From Algoriphagus litoralis (GTDB taxonomy: Bacteria > Bacteroidota > Bacteroidia > Cytophagales > Cyclobacteriaceae), in contig NZ_QGOL01000008.1 of NCBI RefSeq assembly GCF_003259255.1, positions 248,001 to 312,000 of the forward strand: 64,000 nucleotides of DNA, written 5' to 3'. Shown piece by piece: positions 53,595 through 62,690 of the stretch. The first letter of the stretch is position 1; each line of letters opens with the position of its first letter. The position numbers and the translations under genes were made by a program. The notes under the pieces are model-generated. The model saw nothing but the letters and a program-made list of their open reading frames with translations, ran no database searches and was not told where the DNA came from.

Positions 53595-54131
53595 ATGAAA
53601 ATCAAACTATTAAGCGTTTTCGCTTTGGTGTTGGTTTTGGCCAGCTCCTGCGAGCAAAAGGACGACCAAGCTGCAAAAATCCAAGCATTGGAAGACAAAA
53701 TCGCCCAATTGGAAAACAAAAACACAGCAGTAACTCCAGTAAATGCGCAAACCACCACATCTGCTGATCCTAGCACATTAGGTCAGTTTCAATTTGCCGA
53801 AATGGAGTATGACTTTGGAAACATCAATGAAGGTCAGGTAGTGGAGCATGTCTTCAACTTCACCAACAATGGTCAAGCTCCTCTGGTCATTTCTAACATC
53901 ACTGCTTCGTGCGGTTGTACTAGCCCTGACTGGACTAAAACTCCGGTGAATCCAGGAGAAGAAGGATTTGTGAAAGTCGTATTCAACTCTGCCGCAAAAT
54001 CCGGTGCTCAGGCTCCAACCGTTACTATCCAAGCGAATACTAACCCAACTGTGACTCGTCTAAGACTGAAGGGTTCAGTTACTCCTAAATTGGCAGGTGC
54101 ATCAGCTCCAGCTGGTCCTTTGAAGCGATAA
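53595..54131 (+). CDS. DUF1573 lipoprotein with N-terminal coiled coil
   Basis: The 178-residue protein has a lipobox (LASSCEQ, Cys near 18), a short coiled coil (AAKIQALEDKIAQLENKN) and an Ig/ASPM-like DUF1573 domain (about 60-165): EMEYDFGNINEGQVVEHVF, ISNITASCGCTSPDW and TIQANTNPTVTRLRLKG. The CGC pair is typical of the family. It is probably outer-membrane attached. Its role is unknown. It starts five bases after ytxH. Confidence 0.88.
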   Translation: MKIKLLSVFALVLVLASSCEQKDDQAAKIQALEDKIAQLENKNTAVTPVNAQTTTSADPSTLGQFQFAEMEYDFGNINEGQVVEHVFNFTNNGQAPLVISNITASCGCTSPDWTKTPVNPGEEGFVKVVFNSAAKSGAQAPTVTIQANTNPTVTRLRLKGSVTPKLAGASAPAGPLKR

Positions 54132-54134
54132 TTT

Positions 54135-54452
54135 ATGATCCTTACTGTATTAGCTCAAGCCGCTGCTGGCGGTGGAGGTATTCTTGGCCAAGTTTTTCTT
54201 TTCGGCTCTATCATCTTGATCATGTACTTCTTCATGATCAGACCGCAGCAGAAAAAGCAAAAAGACACCAAGAAATTCATTGAAGAAATCAAAAAAGGCG
54301 ACGATGTCGTAACAATTGGTGGCCTTCATGGGAAAGTGTACAGTGTGGACGGAGATACCGTTCAGCTCGAACTAGACCGAGGACTCAAGGTTAAAGTAGA
54401 AAAATCAGCCATTTCACTTGACTTTTCTAAAAAGTCAGCCCCAACAAAATAA
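54135..54452 (+). CDS. yajC: Preprotein translocase accessory subunit YajC
   Basis: The 105-residue protein has one membrane helix (about 18-36) followed by MIRPQQKKQKDTKKF and KKGDDVVTIGGLHGKV, the YajC signature. YajC binds the SecDF complex. It starts three bases after the DUF1573 stop codon. Confidence 0.95.
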   Translation: MILTVLAQAAAGGGGILGQVFLFGSIILIMYFFMIRPQQKKQKDTKKFIEEIKKGDDVVTIGGLHGKVYSVDGDTVQLELDRGLKVKVEKSAISLDFSKKSAPTK

Positions 54453-54460
54453 TCTGAGCT

Positions 54461-55426
54461 TTGCCAGGAATCAAAAAATCCTCAGGAAGGATTTCTTCCA
54501 AAAAACTCTCAAATCTCAAAGTGGTAGTCCTCTGTATAGCAGCGGCTACCACTTTTTGGATTTTAAATGCCCTCAATAAGGACAATTACACCACTATTGT
54601 GGATTATCCTATCGCATGGGATTATGATCAGGATAATTACATGGCCGTTCAGCCCTTGCCGGAAACTGTTCCGATCCAAATCTCCGGGAATGGATGGGAC
54701 TTGCTGAGAAAATATTTTCAGCTCAACGAACCGCCCTACATCATCAATCTCGAAGAGCCCTCCACCCGAAATTACCTCCTCACCGCAGATCTCAAAAGGC
54801 CACTAGGGGACTTTATTACCCCTACCAACCTCATCGGGACACTGGAGGATTCAATTATATTCCATATCGATAAAATCGAACAACGAAAACTGAATCTGGT
54901 CATAGACAGTACAAGCTTTAGTTTGGCAAAAAATATTGAGATCGAGGGACCGATCAGATTTTCACCTGAGCAGGTGACGGTAAAGGGCCCCACCTCTGTC
55001 TTGGACATTTTTCAGGGTAAATTCCCGGTCTCGATCAACGAGAACAGAATCTCCCAAAATTTTCAAAAATCAGTCCCAATAAGTATTGACAAAGCGCTTT
55101 CGGAGTTTGTAACCCTAGAAGAAGAATCTGTAGAGGTCAACTTTTCCATCATTCAATTTTTAGAAGGAAATAAGCGATTGAAAGTAAAAAAAAACAACTT
55201 TCCCCGGGACGTTACTCTCGAAAATGAAGAGATCACGCCAATGATCACCTACCTTGTTGATGGAAGCAAAGTGACCGAATTGAAGGATATCGAGTTTGAT
55301 GCTATCTTGGATTATCGGAAAAGAAACCGCGAAGACAGTACCATCACGATCGAAGTAAGGCCCAACCCAAGCTATATCAAAGAAATCAAGGTCGACCCAC
55401 TTTTTGTCAAGTTGAAATATGAGTAA
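54461..55426 (+). CDS. YbbR-like membrane-anchored protein
   Basis: The 321-residue protein starts at a TTG; an in-frame TGA at 54455 rules out an earlier start. A single membrane helix (about 21-40, VVLCIAAATTFWILNALNKD) is followed by beta-rich YbbR-like repeats (PVSINENRISQNFQKSVPISID near 190-210). YbbR proteins regulate c-di-AMP cyclase in Firmicutes; no cyclase is adjacent. The stop codon overlaps the coaE start by eight bases. Confidence 0.82.
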   Translation: MPGIKKSSGRISSKKLSNLKVVVLCIAAATTFWILNALNKDNYTTIVDYPIAWDYDQDNYMAVQPLPETVPIQISGNGWDLLRKYFQLNEPPYIINLEEPSTRNYLLTADLKRPLGDFITPTNLIGTLEDSIIFHIDKIEQRKLNLVIDSTSFSLAKNIEIEGPIRFSPEQVTVKGPTSVLDIFQGKFPVSINENRISQNFQKSVPISIDKALSEFVTLEEESVEVNFSIIQFLEGNKRLKVKKNNFPRDVTLENEEITPMITYLVDGSKVTELKDIEFDAILDYRKRNREDSTITIEVRPNPSYIKEIKVDPLFVKLKYE

Positions 55427-56027
55427 TACTCGCCCCCTCAAGGTGGGAATCACTGGCGGTATTGGATCAGGAAAATCTACCGTGTGCCAACTATTTGAAA
55501 TTTTGGGCGTCCCGGTATATTCAGCTGATGACCGGGCAAAGTGGCTGATGGCTCATGATCCGAGCCTGCGAGCTGATCTTTCGGCAACTTTTGGTCCGGA
55601 AACCTTCCAGTCAGATGGGAAATTGAATCGCGCTTTTCTGGCTCGAGAAGTATTTGCTGACCCTGAAAAGGTCAAAAAAATCAATGCCATGGTTCATCCG
55701 GCGGTCGGAAAGGATTTCCAATCCTGGGCTGATAGTCAGACTGCTCCATATATCCTTAAGGAGGCAGCTTTACTTTTCGAAACCGGTGCCAATCAGGAGT
55801 TGGACAAAATCATCACTGTCAGCTCCCCGCTAAAAATCAGAATGGCAAGGGTCCTAATGCGTGATCCGCATCGGGACATACAGCAGCTGAATCACATCAT
55901 CGACCAGCAACTTCCTGATGAAAAGAAAAATGAAATGGCAGATTTTGTCATTAAAAACTCTGAAAACAAGCTCCTGATCCCTCAAATTTTGGAAATCCAT
56001 AAAAGGCTAAGCCTTGGATCAATCTGA
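55419..56027 (+). CDS. coaE: Dephospho-CoA kinase
   Basis: The 202-residue enzyme phosphorylates dephospho-CoA in the last step of CoA synthesis. The P-loop is GGIGSGKST (13-21). YSADDRAKWL and HPAVGKDF are substrate-side motifs, and EAALLFETGANQELDKIITV is a conserved strand-loop. The ATG overlaps the ybbR stop region, suggesting translational coupling. It is the last gene of the operon. Confidence 0.96.
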   Translation: MSNTRPLKVGITGGIGSGKSTVCQLFEILGVPVYSADDRAKWLMAHDPSLRADLSATFGPETFQSDGKLNRAFLAREVFADPEKVKKINAMVHPAVGKDFQSWADSQTAPYILKEAALLFETGANQELDKIITVSSPLKIRMARVLMRDPHRDIQQLNHIIDQQLPDEKKNEMADFVIKNSENKLLIPQILEIHKRLSLGSI

Positions 56028-56111
56028 TCGTATTTTAAAGGGTAGACCAATTGTCTTTTTCACTTCCTAGCGGTAGTTTCAACAAATGATTGACAGCAAG
56101 ATTTCCTATCA

Positions 56112-56996
56112 ATGAAGGTTTACAATACCAAGGACTGGGCAAAGGTAATTTTTTCAGTTTCAAAATCTGACACTCTGTTCAAACTAGCGCCGATCATTGG
56201 CTTTGTCCTGTTATTTTCTTTGGGTGTGATTTACCTTGAGCTCCATATCTTCAAAATCGATGAAGACAGCTGGATCAGAAATTTGCCTCAAATGCATGGC
56301 CTACTCAGTTTTGTGATTTCATTGCTTTTGGTCTTCAGAACCAACACAGCCTATGATCGCTGGTGGGAAGGAAGAAAGCTTTGGGGAGAACTGGTAAATA
56401 ACAGCAGGAATCTGGCTTTGAAGATCGCTGGCATGGTGGATGCAGACGATGAAGCTACCCGGAGATTTTTCAGAAAAACCATCCCCATTTACGCCTATTC
56501 CCTCAAAGCCCACCTTCAGTCCAAGGTGACCGAATATAGCCTTCAGGATGATGACGAGCGTGAACTCTTTACCGAAGTGGATATTGAAAAGCATGTCCCA
56601 AATCAGATCGCCAGATTCATGTTTGCACGGATCAATCAACTTTATAAATCAGGCGAAATTACTGGGGATCAATTGATCATACTCAACGGTGAAGTATCCT
56701 CTTTCACCAACATCTGTGGGGCCTGCGAACGGATCAAAAACACCCCAATCCCGTATAGTTATAGCTCTTTTATCAAGAAATTCATTTTGGTGTATACCCT
56801 GACTCTTCCTTTGGGCTACGCTTTTACTGTTGGATATTTTGCAGCTCCGCTGGTTGCCTTTATCTTTTATGTCTTGGCCAGTTTGGAACTTATAGCGGAG
56901 GAAATCGAGGAGCCGTTTGGGGATGATGCCAATGATCTTCCGATGGAAAAAATTGCCGAAAATATCGACCGGCATGTTGGGGAAATCTTAGACTGA
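56112..56996 (+). CDS. Bestrophin family channel-like protein
   Basis: The 294-residue protein has four membrane segments (about 27-46, 62-76, 220-245, 245-262). VFRTNTAYDRWWEGRKLWGELVNNSRN (75-101) and the acidic EEIEEPFGDDANDLPMEKI near the end are the bestrophin signature, including the Ca2+-clasp-like acidic stretch. Bacterial homologues form pentameric ion channels. Its physiological role is unknown. Confidence 0.9.
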   Translation: MKVYNTKDWAKVIFSVSKSDTLFKLAPIIGFVLLFSLGVIYLELHIFKIDEDSWIRNLPQMHGLLSFVISLLLVFRTNTAYDRWWEGRKLWGELVNNSRNLALKIAGMVDADDEATRRFFRKTIPIYAYSLKAHLQSKVTEYSLQDDDERELFTEVDIEKHVPNQIARFMFARINQLYKSGEITGDQLIILNGEVSSFTNICGACERIKNTPIPYSYSSFIKKFILVYTLTLPLGYAFTVGYFAAPLVAFIFYVLASLELIAEEIEEPFGDDANDLPMEKIAENIDRHVGEILD

Positions 56997-57004
56997 TCCA
57001 CTCA

Positions 57005-57421
57005 TCACCTGAGTTTCTCGTACCAGGTTTTGTGGACGATTTTCCACTTCTCCTCCACCTTTATCAAAGTCAAAAAGTCATAATAATAAATTCCAGGCCA
57101 AAACAGCTCAGTCTCTACTAGGGCAGTATACCCTTCTACCCGGATTGATTTGATCGAATTTTGATAGTCGGCAGGATTACGGGGAGCTCCAGAGGCAGTA
57201 CCATTTGCCCAAGCTTCAAACGGAGTTATTGTAAAGTTTTCGCCCCGATATCCAATCAATCGGGCTTCCGGATGAAAGGCCTCCTCCAGCATCCTTCGAT
57301 CACGCTGGATCATCCCATCAAAGTATAAATGGACCGTTTTGGTGATCGCATCTATTTCAATCTGCTGCGCAAAACTGACACTAGAGACCAAAATAAAAAC
57401 TACTATAAATCCTACTTTCAT
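57005..57421 (-). CDS. Secreted NTF2-like/lumazine-binding-like protein
   Basis: The 138-residue protein has a signal peptide (cleaved near SFAQQ) and the NTF2-like cone fold: an N-terminal helix IDAITKTVHLYFDGMIQRD, then FHPEARLIGYRG, then strands ending WKIVHKTWYEKL. It belongs to the putative lumazine-binding group. The substrate is not known. It sits just downstream of the serS terminator, so it is not part of the serS unit. Confidence 0.8.
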   Translation of the reverse strand: MKVGFIVVFILVSSVSFAQQIEIDAITKTVHLYFDGMIQRDRRMLEEAFHPEARLIGYRGENFTITPFEAWANGTASGAPRNPADYQNSIKSIRVEGYTALVETELFWPGIYYYDFLTLIKVEEKWKIVHKTWYEKLR

Positions 57422-57433
57422 CCTTCCTCAGAA

Positions 57434-57464
57434 ATAAAAAAACCGCTGGCAATCGCCAACGGTT
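57434..57464 (-). terminator. Terminator of serS
   Basis: AACCGCTGGC and GCCAACGGTT (57441-57464) form a stem with one mismatch. On the minus strand seven T follow it. Confidence 0.65.
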
Positions 57465-57476
57465 AATTTTGCACCA

Positions 57477-58748
57477 TCATATGGAATCAAAGCCCAAGTA
57501 GGAATGCAGCACTTTCGGCATGCGGATTCCATCCGGAGTTTGATTATTTTCTAAAATCGCAGCCACGATTCTCGGAAGCGCAAGTGCACTGCCATTCAAC
57601 GAATGGGCAAGTTGCGTTTTTTTATCTTCCCCTTTGAATCGGAGTTTAAGACGATTGGCTTGATACGTTTCAAAGTTTGATACCGAACTCACTTCCAGCC
57701 AGCGTTCCTGAGCTGCAGAGTAGACTTCCATATCGTAAGTCAGCGCTGAGGTGAATCCCATATCACCCCCACACAATCTGAGGACACGATAAGGCAACTC
57801 CAGCTTTTGTAGCAGTCCCTGCACATAGCTGCTCATGCTCTCTAGGGTTTCGTAGGATTTCTCGGGATGGGTGATCTGCACCACTTCCACTTTGTCAAAC
57901 TGGTGTAGGCGATTCAACCCTCTCACATGCGCTCCCCAACTCCCTGCCTCTCTTCTAAAACATGGGGTATAGCCCACATTTCGAATCGGAAGATCCTCCT
58001 CAGAAAGAATTACATCCCGATAGAGGTTGGTAATCGGCACCTCCGCGGTGGGGATCAGGTACAGTTGGTCTGCTGTCGCAAAGTACATTTGCCCCTCCTT
58101 ATCTGGAAGCTGACCCGTACCGTATCCTGAGTCCTCGTTGACTAATATCGGTGGCTGGATTTCGGTGTAGCCTGCAGCCAAAGCTTCGTCGAGAAAAAAG
58201 TTGATCAGCGCACGCTGAAGTCTAGCTCCTTTTCCTTTGTACACTGGAAATCCAGCCCCAGCGATTTTTACCCCTAGGTCAAAGTCGATGATATCATATT
58301 TCTTGATCAACTCCCAGTGAGGAAGCTTCCCTTCGAAAAGCTCGGGAATAGCGCCATTTTCCAAAACCACCTCATTATCCTCTGCTGACTTGCCTTTGGG
58401 AACAGAGCTGTGTGGGACATTTGGAATCGTATACAACAAGGCCTTCAAGTCTTCTTCTGCCTGACTGTATTGGGATTCCAGATCTTTGATCTGCTCCTTG
58501 ATCTGTGAGGTGCGCTCACGGATAGCCACTGCTTCCTCAGCTCTCCCCTCTTTCATCAGAACTCCAATCTGCTTGGAAATGGTATTGGCTTCGGCCTGAA
58601 TCTGATCCCGCTGCGATTGGGTGGATTTTCTCAAATCATCCAGTGCGATGACTTGGTCCAAAATGGACGGTGCATTGTGAAAATTTCGTTTTTGCAGACC
58701 GGCTAGCACTCCGGCATAGTCTTCCCGGATTTGATTAACTAAAAGCAT
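57477..58748 (-). CDS. serS: Seryl-tRNA synthetase
   Basis: The 423-residue class II enzyme charges tRNA-Ser. The long antiparallel coiled-coil arm is at about 30-110 (REDYAGVLAGLQKR start, ARISKQIGVLMKEGRAEEA). Motif 2 is PCFRREAGSWGAHVRGLNRLHQFDKVE near 260-286, and motif 3 is NGSALALPRIVAAILENNQTPDG near 385-407. The start at 58748 gives the standard MLLVNQIRED opening. It ends at the hairpin 57434-57464. Confidence 0.97.
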   Translation of the reverse strand: MLLVNQIREDYAGVLAGLQKRNFHNAPSILDQVIALDDLRKSTQSQRDQIQAEANTISKQIGVLMKEGRAEEAVAIRERTSQIKEQIKDLESQYSQAEEDLKALLYTIPNVPHSSVPKGKSAEDNEVVLENGAIPELFEGKLPHWELIKKYDIIDFDLGVKIAGAGFPVYKGKGARLQRALINFFLDEALAAGYTEIQPPILVNEDSGYGTGQLPDKEGQMYFATADQLYLIPTAEVPITNLYRDVILSEEDLPIRNVGYTPCFRREAGSWGAHVRGLNRLHQFDKVEVVQITHPEKSYETLESMSSYVQGLLQKLELPYRVLRLCGGDMGFTSALTYDMEVYSAAQERWLEVSSVSNFETYQANRLKLRFKGEDKKTQLAHSLNGSALALPRIVAAILENNQTPDGIRMPKVLHSYLGFDSI

Positions 58749-58784
58749 GAATAATTCAGTGAATTGATGCCCAAAGATAAGGAC

Positions 58785-59552
58785 TTATCGGACATAGACT
58801 GTCTTGGATACAGCAGAGAAAGGTCCTTCCAGTTCTTTTCCATCCGCACGAGAGAGTTTCACGCTTACTCGGTAATCTCCCACCGGCAGATTCGCAACAC
58901 GAATAGGAGCCATGTGATCGATTTCATAAGCAAAATCATTCACCTTGATCTGAACTTTGAGACCATCCAGCTTCATGTCTCCTCCCAAAACCAAAAAATC
59001 AATAATCAATTCCTCTCCAACAGGGACAGTTTCCTCATTTCGCGGTAGATGAAGTGCCAAATACGGCTCCGCTGAATAGGGAAATGCCCTAGACTCCCCA
59101 ACCATAAAATCCCGGTCGACATAATTCCCAAAACTTTTGAGCGCATAACCTTCATCATCGACTAAGTAGGCCACCACCCGATAGGTGCCCTCGGTTAATT
59201 CACGCTGAAAAATAGGAGAAAAGAAGCCTACAGGATCCCCACCATTGAGAATTAAAAACAACCTTGGGTTTTGGCTCACCTCCTCCATGAAGGGAAAGTT
59301 TTTGATGTTAAACTCAAAAGGAACTTTTCCAGGTCGAAAAACCTGGTTACCTAATGGAGTATACAATTCCAATATAGCATCAGGAAAAGCCGAAGAATCC
59401 TCATATTGATAAAATGTGACCTTGGGCATGGGGGATGCAGCAAGTGAATCTTGGGTCGAATCCACCACGGTCTCATTAATCTTTCGTTTGCTTTCCGAGC
59501 AGGACCAAGATAGGATACAGATTAAAAGGCTTAAGGATAGGATTTTCTTCAT
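58785..59552 (-). CDS. Lipoprotein of unknown function with beta-sandwich-like domains
   Basis: I start at 59552 (MKKILSLSLLICILSWSC, a lipobox ending SWSC). The frame continues to 59612 but without signal character. The 255-residue protein has two beta-rich segments after a polar linker: LELYTPLGNQVFRPGKVPFEFNIKNFPF near 62-90 and DYRVSVKLSRADGKEL near 225. These look Ig-like, but no family was recognised. It is probably surface or periplasmic. It lies upstream of serS and divergent from the oxygenase gene. Confidence 0.65.
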   Translation of the reverse strand: MKKILSLSLLICILSWSCSESKRKINETVVDSTQDSLAASPMPKVTFYQYEDSSAFPDAILELYTPLGNQVFRPGKVPFEFNIKNFPFMEEVSQNPRLFLILNGGDPVGFFSPIFQRELTEGTYRVVAYLVDDEGYALKSFGNYVDRDFMVGESRAFPYSAEPYLALHLPRNEETVPVGEELIIDFLVLGGDMKLDGLKVQIKVNDFAYEIDHMAPIRVANLPVGDYRVSVKLSRADGKELEGPFSAVSKTVYVR

Positions 59553-59582
59553 ACAGCAATCCGGATTGAGTCTAAAGATATT

Positions 59583-59590
59583 TAATTTTG
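59583..59590 (+). promoter_or_regulatory. Putative -7 box of the 2OG oxygenase gene
   Basis: TAATTTTG fits TAnnTTTG, with a predicted start about 32 bases before the ATG at 59629. It is identical to the leucine dehydrogenase -7 box. Confidence 0.45.
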
Positions 59591-59628
59591 AAGAATTATA
59601 TTGGCACACCAACTAATCAATAAAACAA

Positions 59629-60606
59629 ATGGACATCCTATTCGATGAAATTCCAAGTTTAGACCTTGCGGATTTTACTTCCGGTTCTGCGGAACAAAAA
59701 TCAGCCTTTGTTAAAAAACTGGGTGAGGCATATCAAAATATAGGTTTTGTAGCGATCAAAAACCATGGACTCTCCAAGGATCTCCAGGACAGACTCTACG
59801 GCTCGATCAAATCTTTTTTTGCTTTACCTGATGAGGTAAAGAAAAAATATGAAAAACCCGAAATCGGATACCAGCGTGGCTATACCGGCAAAGGAAAAGA
59901 GCATGCGAAAGGTCGAAATACCGGCGATTTAAAGGAATTTTATCACGTAGGTCAGGAATTGAGTCATATCCCTGACAGCGATCCGGTGAAAAGTGAATAT
60001 CCGGAAAACTTATGGCCAGAAGAAATAGCTGGATTTCAGAAAGATGCCGTAGAGGCATTTCAAACGCTGGAAAATGCCGGAAAAGCTATGCTTAAAGCCA
60101 TCGCATTGAATTTAGAACTACCCGAGGACTATTTCGAAGATAAGGTAGCATATGGAAACTCGATTCTCAGACAAATCCATTACTTCCCAATCGAAGATCC
60201 GGACGCAGTGCCAGCAGACGCCGTACGAGCGGCTGAGCATGGCGACATCAATTTGATTACCCTGCTGATGGGCGCTAGTGCAGACGGACTACAAGTCTTG
60301 CGCAAGGATGGAAAATGGATTCCCATTACTGCATTACCTGATCAATTGGTCGTAAATGTGGGTGACATGTTGGAGCGATTGACTAATAAAAAGCTTAAAT
60401 CCACCATCCACCGAGTGGTCAACCCTCCCCGTGAGTTGATGAACACAAGCCGATTTTCTATTCCTTTCTTTATGCACCCGCGGTCTGAAATGGATCTCAC
60501 CTGCCTAGAAAGCTGCATCGATGAAAATAATCCTAAGCAGTTTACTGACGCTACGGCAGGAGAATTTTTGGATGAAAGACTTCGGGAATTAGGACTGAAA
60601 AAGTAA
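59629..60606 (+). CDS. 2-oxoglutarate/Fe(II)-dependent oxygenase, isopenicillin N synthase-like
   Basis: The 325-residue enzyme shows the facial triad H204-x-D206 (AEHGDINLI) and H261 (STIHRVVNP), plus the 2OG-binding R275-x-S277 (SRFSIPFF). The N-terminal DIOX_N motif GFVAIKNHGLSKDLQDRLY is at 39-57. It resembles the plant/fungal dioxygenase superfamily that includes isopenicillin N synthase. The substrate cannot be named. It is two bases upstream of the chromate transporter gene, so the two are co-transcribed. Confidence 0.9.
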   Translation: MDILFDEIPSLDLADFTSGSAEQKSAFVKKLGEAYQNIGFVAIKNHGLSKDLQDRLYGSIKSFFALPDEVKKKYEKPEIGYQRGYTGKGKEHAKGRNTGDLKEFYHVGQELSHIPDSDPVKSEYPENLWPEEIAGFQKDAVEAFQTLENAGKAMLKAIALNLELPEDYFEDKVAYGNSILRQIHYFPIEDPDAVPADAVRAAEHGDINLITLLMGASADGLQVLRKDGKWIPITALPDQLVVNVGDMLERLTNKKLKSTIHRVVNPPRELMNTSRFSIPFFMHPRSEMDLTCLESCIDENNPKQFTDATAGEFLDERLRELGLKK

Positions 60607-60607
60607 G

Positions 60608-61807
60608 ATGTCGGTCCGCCAAGTCCGATACTACGTATTCCTCAAAGACATCTTTGCGCTTTCTGTGACAGCATTTGGTGGTCCTCAAGCCTTCCTTGCG
60701 ATGCTTCTGGAGCGGATGGTGAAGAACCGAGCCTATATTTCAGAGGAGGAGCTCTGGGAGTTGAATGCACTCTGCAATATTCTTCCGGGCCCCTCCTCCA
60801 CCCAATTGATTTCCGCGATTGGATTTAGGGTGGGCGGCCCCAATCTGGCTTATTTGGCACTGTTGGTTTGGATACTCCCAGCCACTATCCTTATGACAGC
60901 CACGGCAGTTTTGATCAGTTTCCTTCAGGAAAATACTCCCGGAGCACTGGGATTTGCCCGCTTTATCCAACCCATGGCGATTGGATTTATCATTTTTGCT
61001 GCGCAAAAGACCATCAGTAAGATGATCAAAAGCACAGATGCGATGATCCTGATGCTTATCTCTGCTTTTGTCTCTTTCTTTTACAGTTCACCTTATATCT
61101 TCCCAATTATGCTTGTATTGGGAGGATTGAGCACATCGATTAAATATAAAAAACAACCCAAAGTAGAGGAGGACAAATCCCTGACCATCAAATGGTCCAA
61201 TTTTTACCTTTGGGGAGGCGTTTTGATTTTGGCAGCGGTAGCTGGCGCTATTACCAAGTATCAACCCATTCTACTTTTTGAGAATTTCTATCGTAACGGG
61301 AGTCTGATTTTTGGCGGTGGACAGGTTTTGGTGCCGTACCTCTACACTGAGTTTGTGGATTTCAAGCATTTCTTAAGTTCGGAAGAGTTCCTTACTGGAT
61401 ATGCCATTTCGCAGGGTATTCCCGGTCCCACCTTTTCTATCTCCTCCTACGTGGGGGCACTTTCTATGCGGGAATTTGGCTTGATGGGATTCCTGATGGG
61501 AGGATTGATAGCGGCCGCGGGTATATTCCTGCCGGGTATTTTTCTGATTTTCTTTGTGATTCGATTTTGGGATCAATTGAAACTCTACCGTCCGGTCCGA
61601 GCCGCATTGGAAGGAATCAATGCTGTCTCCTGCGGAATGCTGATCGCAGCGGCTTATCTTCTTTTTGAACCGCTGGAGGCTAATATCCTGCACATCATTT
61701 TCATTCTAGGGACGTATGGACTTCTCCAGTTTACCAAAGTTTCCTCTCCTTTGATCATACTTGGTGGTATTGTCTTGGGTATTCTGGCCAATCATTTTAT
61801 AGTCTGA
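60608..61807 (+). CDS. chrA: Chromate transporter ChrA family protein
   Basis: The 399-residue protein holds two homologous halves. The first has FGGPQAFLAMLLERMV and NILPGPSSTQL, the second has IFGGGQVLVPYLYTEFV and ISQGIPGPTFSISSYVGALS; these FGGP/PGP motifs define the family. About ten membrane helices are present. The long form (CHR) expels chromate in some bacteria, but the family also occurs without chromate resistance, so the substrate is inferred. It is translationally coupled to the oxygenase gene. Confidence 0.85.
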   Translation: MSVRQVRYYVFLKDIFALSVTAFGGPQAFLAMLLERMVKNRAYISEEELWELNALCNILPGPSSTQLISAIGFRVGGPNLAYLALLVWILPATILMTATAVLISFLQENTPGALGFARFIQPMAIGFIIFAAQKTISKMIKSTDAMILMLISAFVSFFYSSPYIFPIMLVLGGLSTSIKYKKQPKVEEDKSLTIKWSNFYLWGGVLILAAVAGAITKYQPILLFENFYRNGSLIFGGGQVLVPYLYTEFVDFKHFLSSEEFLTGYAISQGIPGPTFSISSYVGALSMREFGLMGFLMGGLIAAAGIFLPGIFLIFFVIRFWDQLKLYRPVRAALEGINAVSCGMLIAAAYLLFEPLEANILHIIFILGTYGLLQFTKVSSPLIILGGIVLGILANHFIV

Positions 61808-61888
61808 TTTTCTGAGAAAAGAAGCAAAACGAACAAGAATAGCCTGGAAAGCGTTTTGTGTTGTGAATTCATTTCCTAACTTTCTCCT

Positions 61889-62554
61889 ATGCAAGCCTAC
61901 GAATTTATCAATAACCTTATTCCACCGCTCAAACTAAGCGATCGGGCTGGGATGGCGTTGGCTTGGATGGAGGAGATTCGTATCGATTCCTTGCCTGTCT
62001 CCGATCAGGGAAAATTCCTGGGATTCATCAGTGACGAAGTGATTTTTGATCGGAATGATGCCGATCAATTGATTGGCTCTATAGAACTGGAAGCAGGAGC
62101 TTGCTGGGTCTATTCCAACAAGCACATTTATGATGTGCTACGGGTGGCCTCTGAGCACCAATCCAACTTGGTAGCGGTACTGGACAGGGAAAATACCTAT
62201 CTCGGAGTAGTGACCATGGAGGATGCCATTTCGGCTTTTGCAGACAGTCTTTCGATCAAGTCTCAGGGAAGTGTGTTGATCCTTTCCCTGTTTATGACAG
62301 ATTACCACCTCTCGGAAATCTCTAGACTCGTAGAGTCAGAAAACACAAAAATCTTGAGTTCCTTCATCACCAATGATCCTTTGGATGACAGCAAAATCAA
62401 GCTTACCCTCAAACTGGACAAAACCGAATTGCGACATGTAAAAGCTACCCTCGAGCGATTCGGGTATCGTGTCATCGACCATTATCAGGAAGAAACAGGA
62501 ATCAGTGGGGAAGAAGACCGAATCGGTAACTTGCTTAGATTTTTGGATATTTGA
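61889..62554 (+). CDS. CBS-domain protein with ACT-like C-terminal domain
   Basis: The 221-residue protein has two CBS repeats (about 15-70 and 75-130, DSLPVSDQGKFLGFISDE and LVAVLDRENTYLGVVTMED) and a C-terminal ACT-like region (VLILSLFMTDYHLSEISRLVE to HVKATLERFGYRVIDHYQEE). It probably binds an adenine nucleotide and a small ligand. In Bacteroidota it commonly lies upstream of nadK, as here. Confidence 0.85.
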   Translation: MQAYEFINNLIPPLKLSDRAGMALAWMEEIRIDSLPVSDQGKFLGFISDEVIFDRNDADQLIGSIELEAGACWVYSNKHIYDVLRVASEHQSNLVAVLDRENTYLGVVTMEDAISAFADSLSIKSQGSVLILSLFMTDYHLSEISRLVESENTKILSSFITNDPLDDSKIKLTLKLDKTELRHVKATLERFGYRVIDHYQEETGISGEEDRIGNLLRFLDI

Positions 62555-62690
62555 GGCATAAATTGCCCATGAGAGCAGCAAACCGCATTTTGGAATCATT
62601 GGGTGGGCCATTCCAACTGAATAAACCAGGTTTCCGGTCAGAAAGGTTTTGGATAGGCTATCGAACCATTGAAAATCAACCTAAAACCAA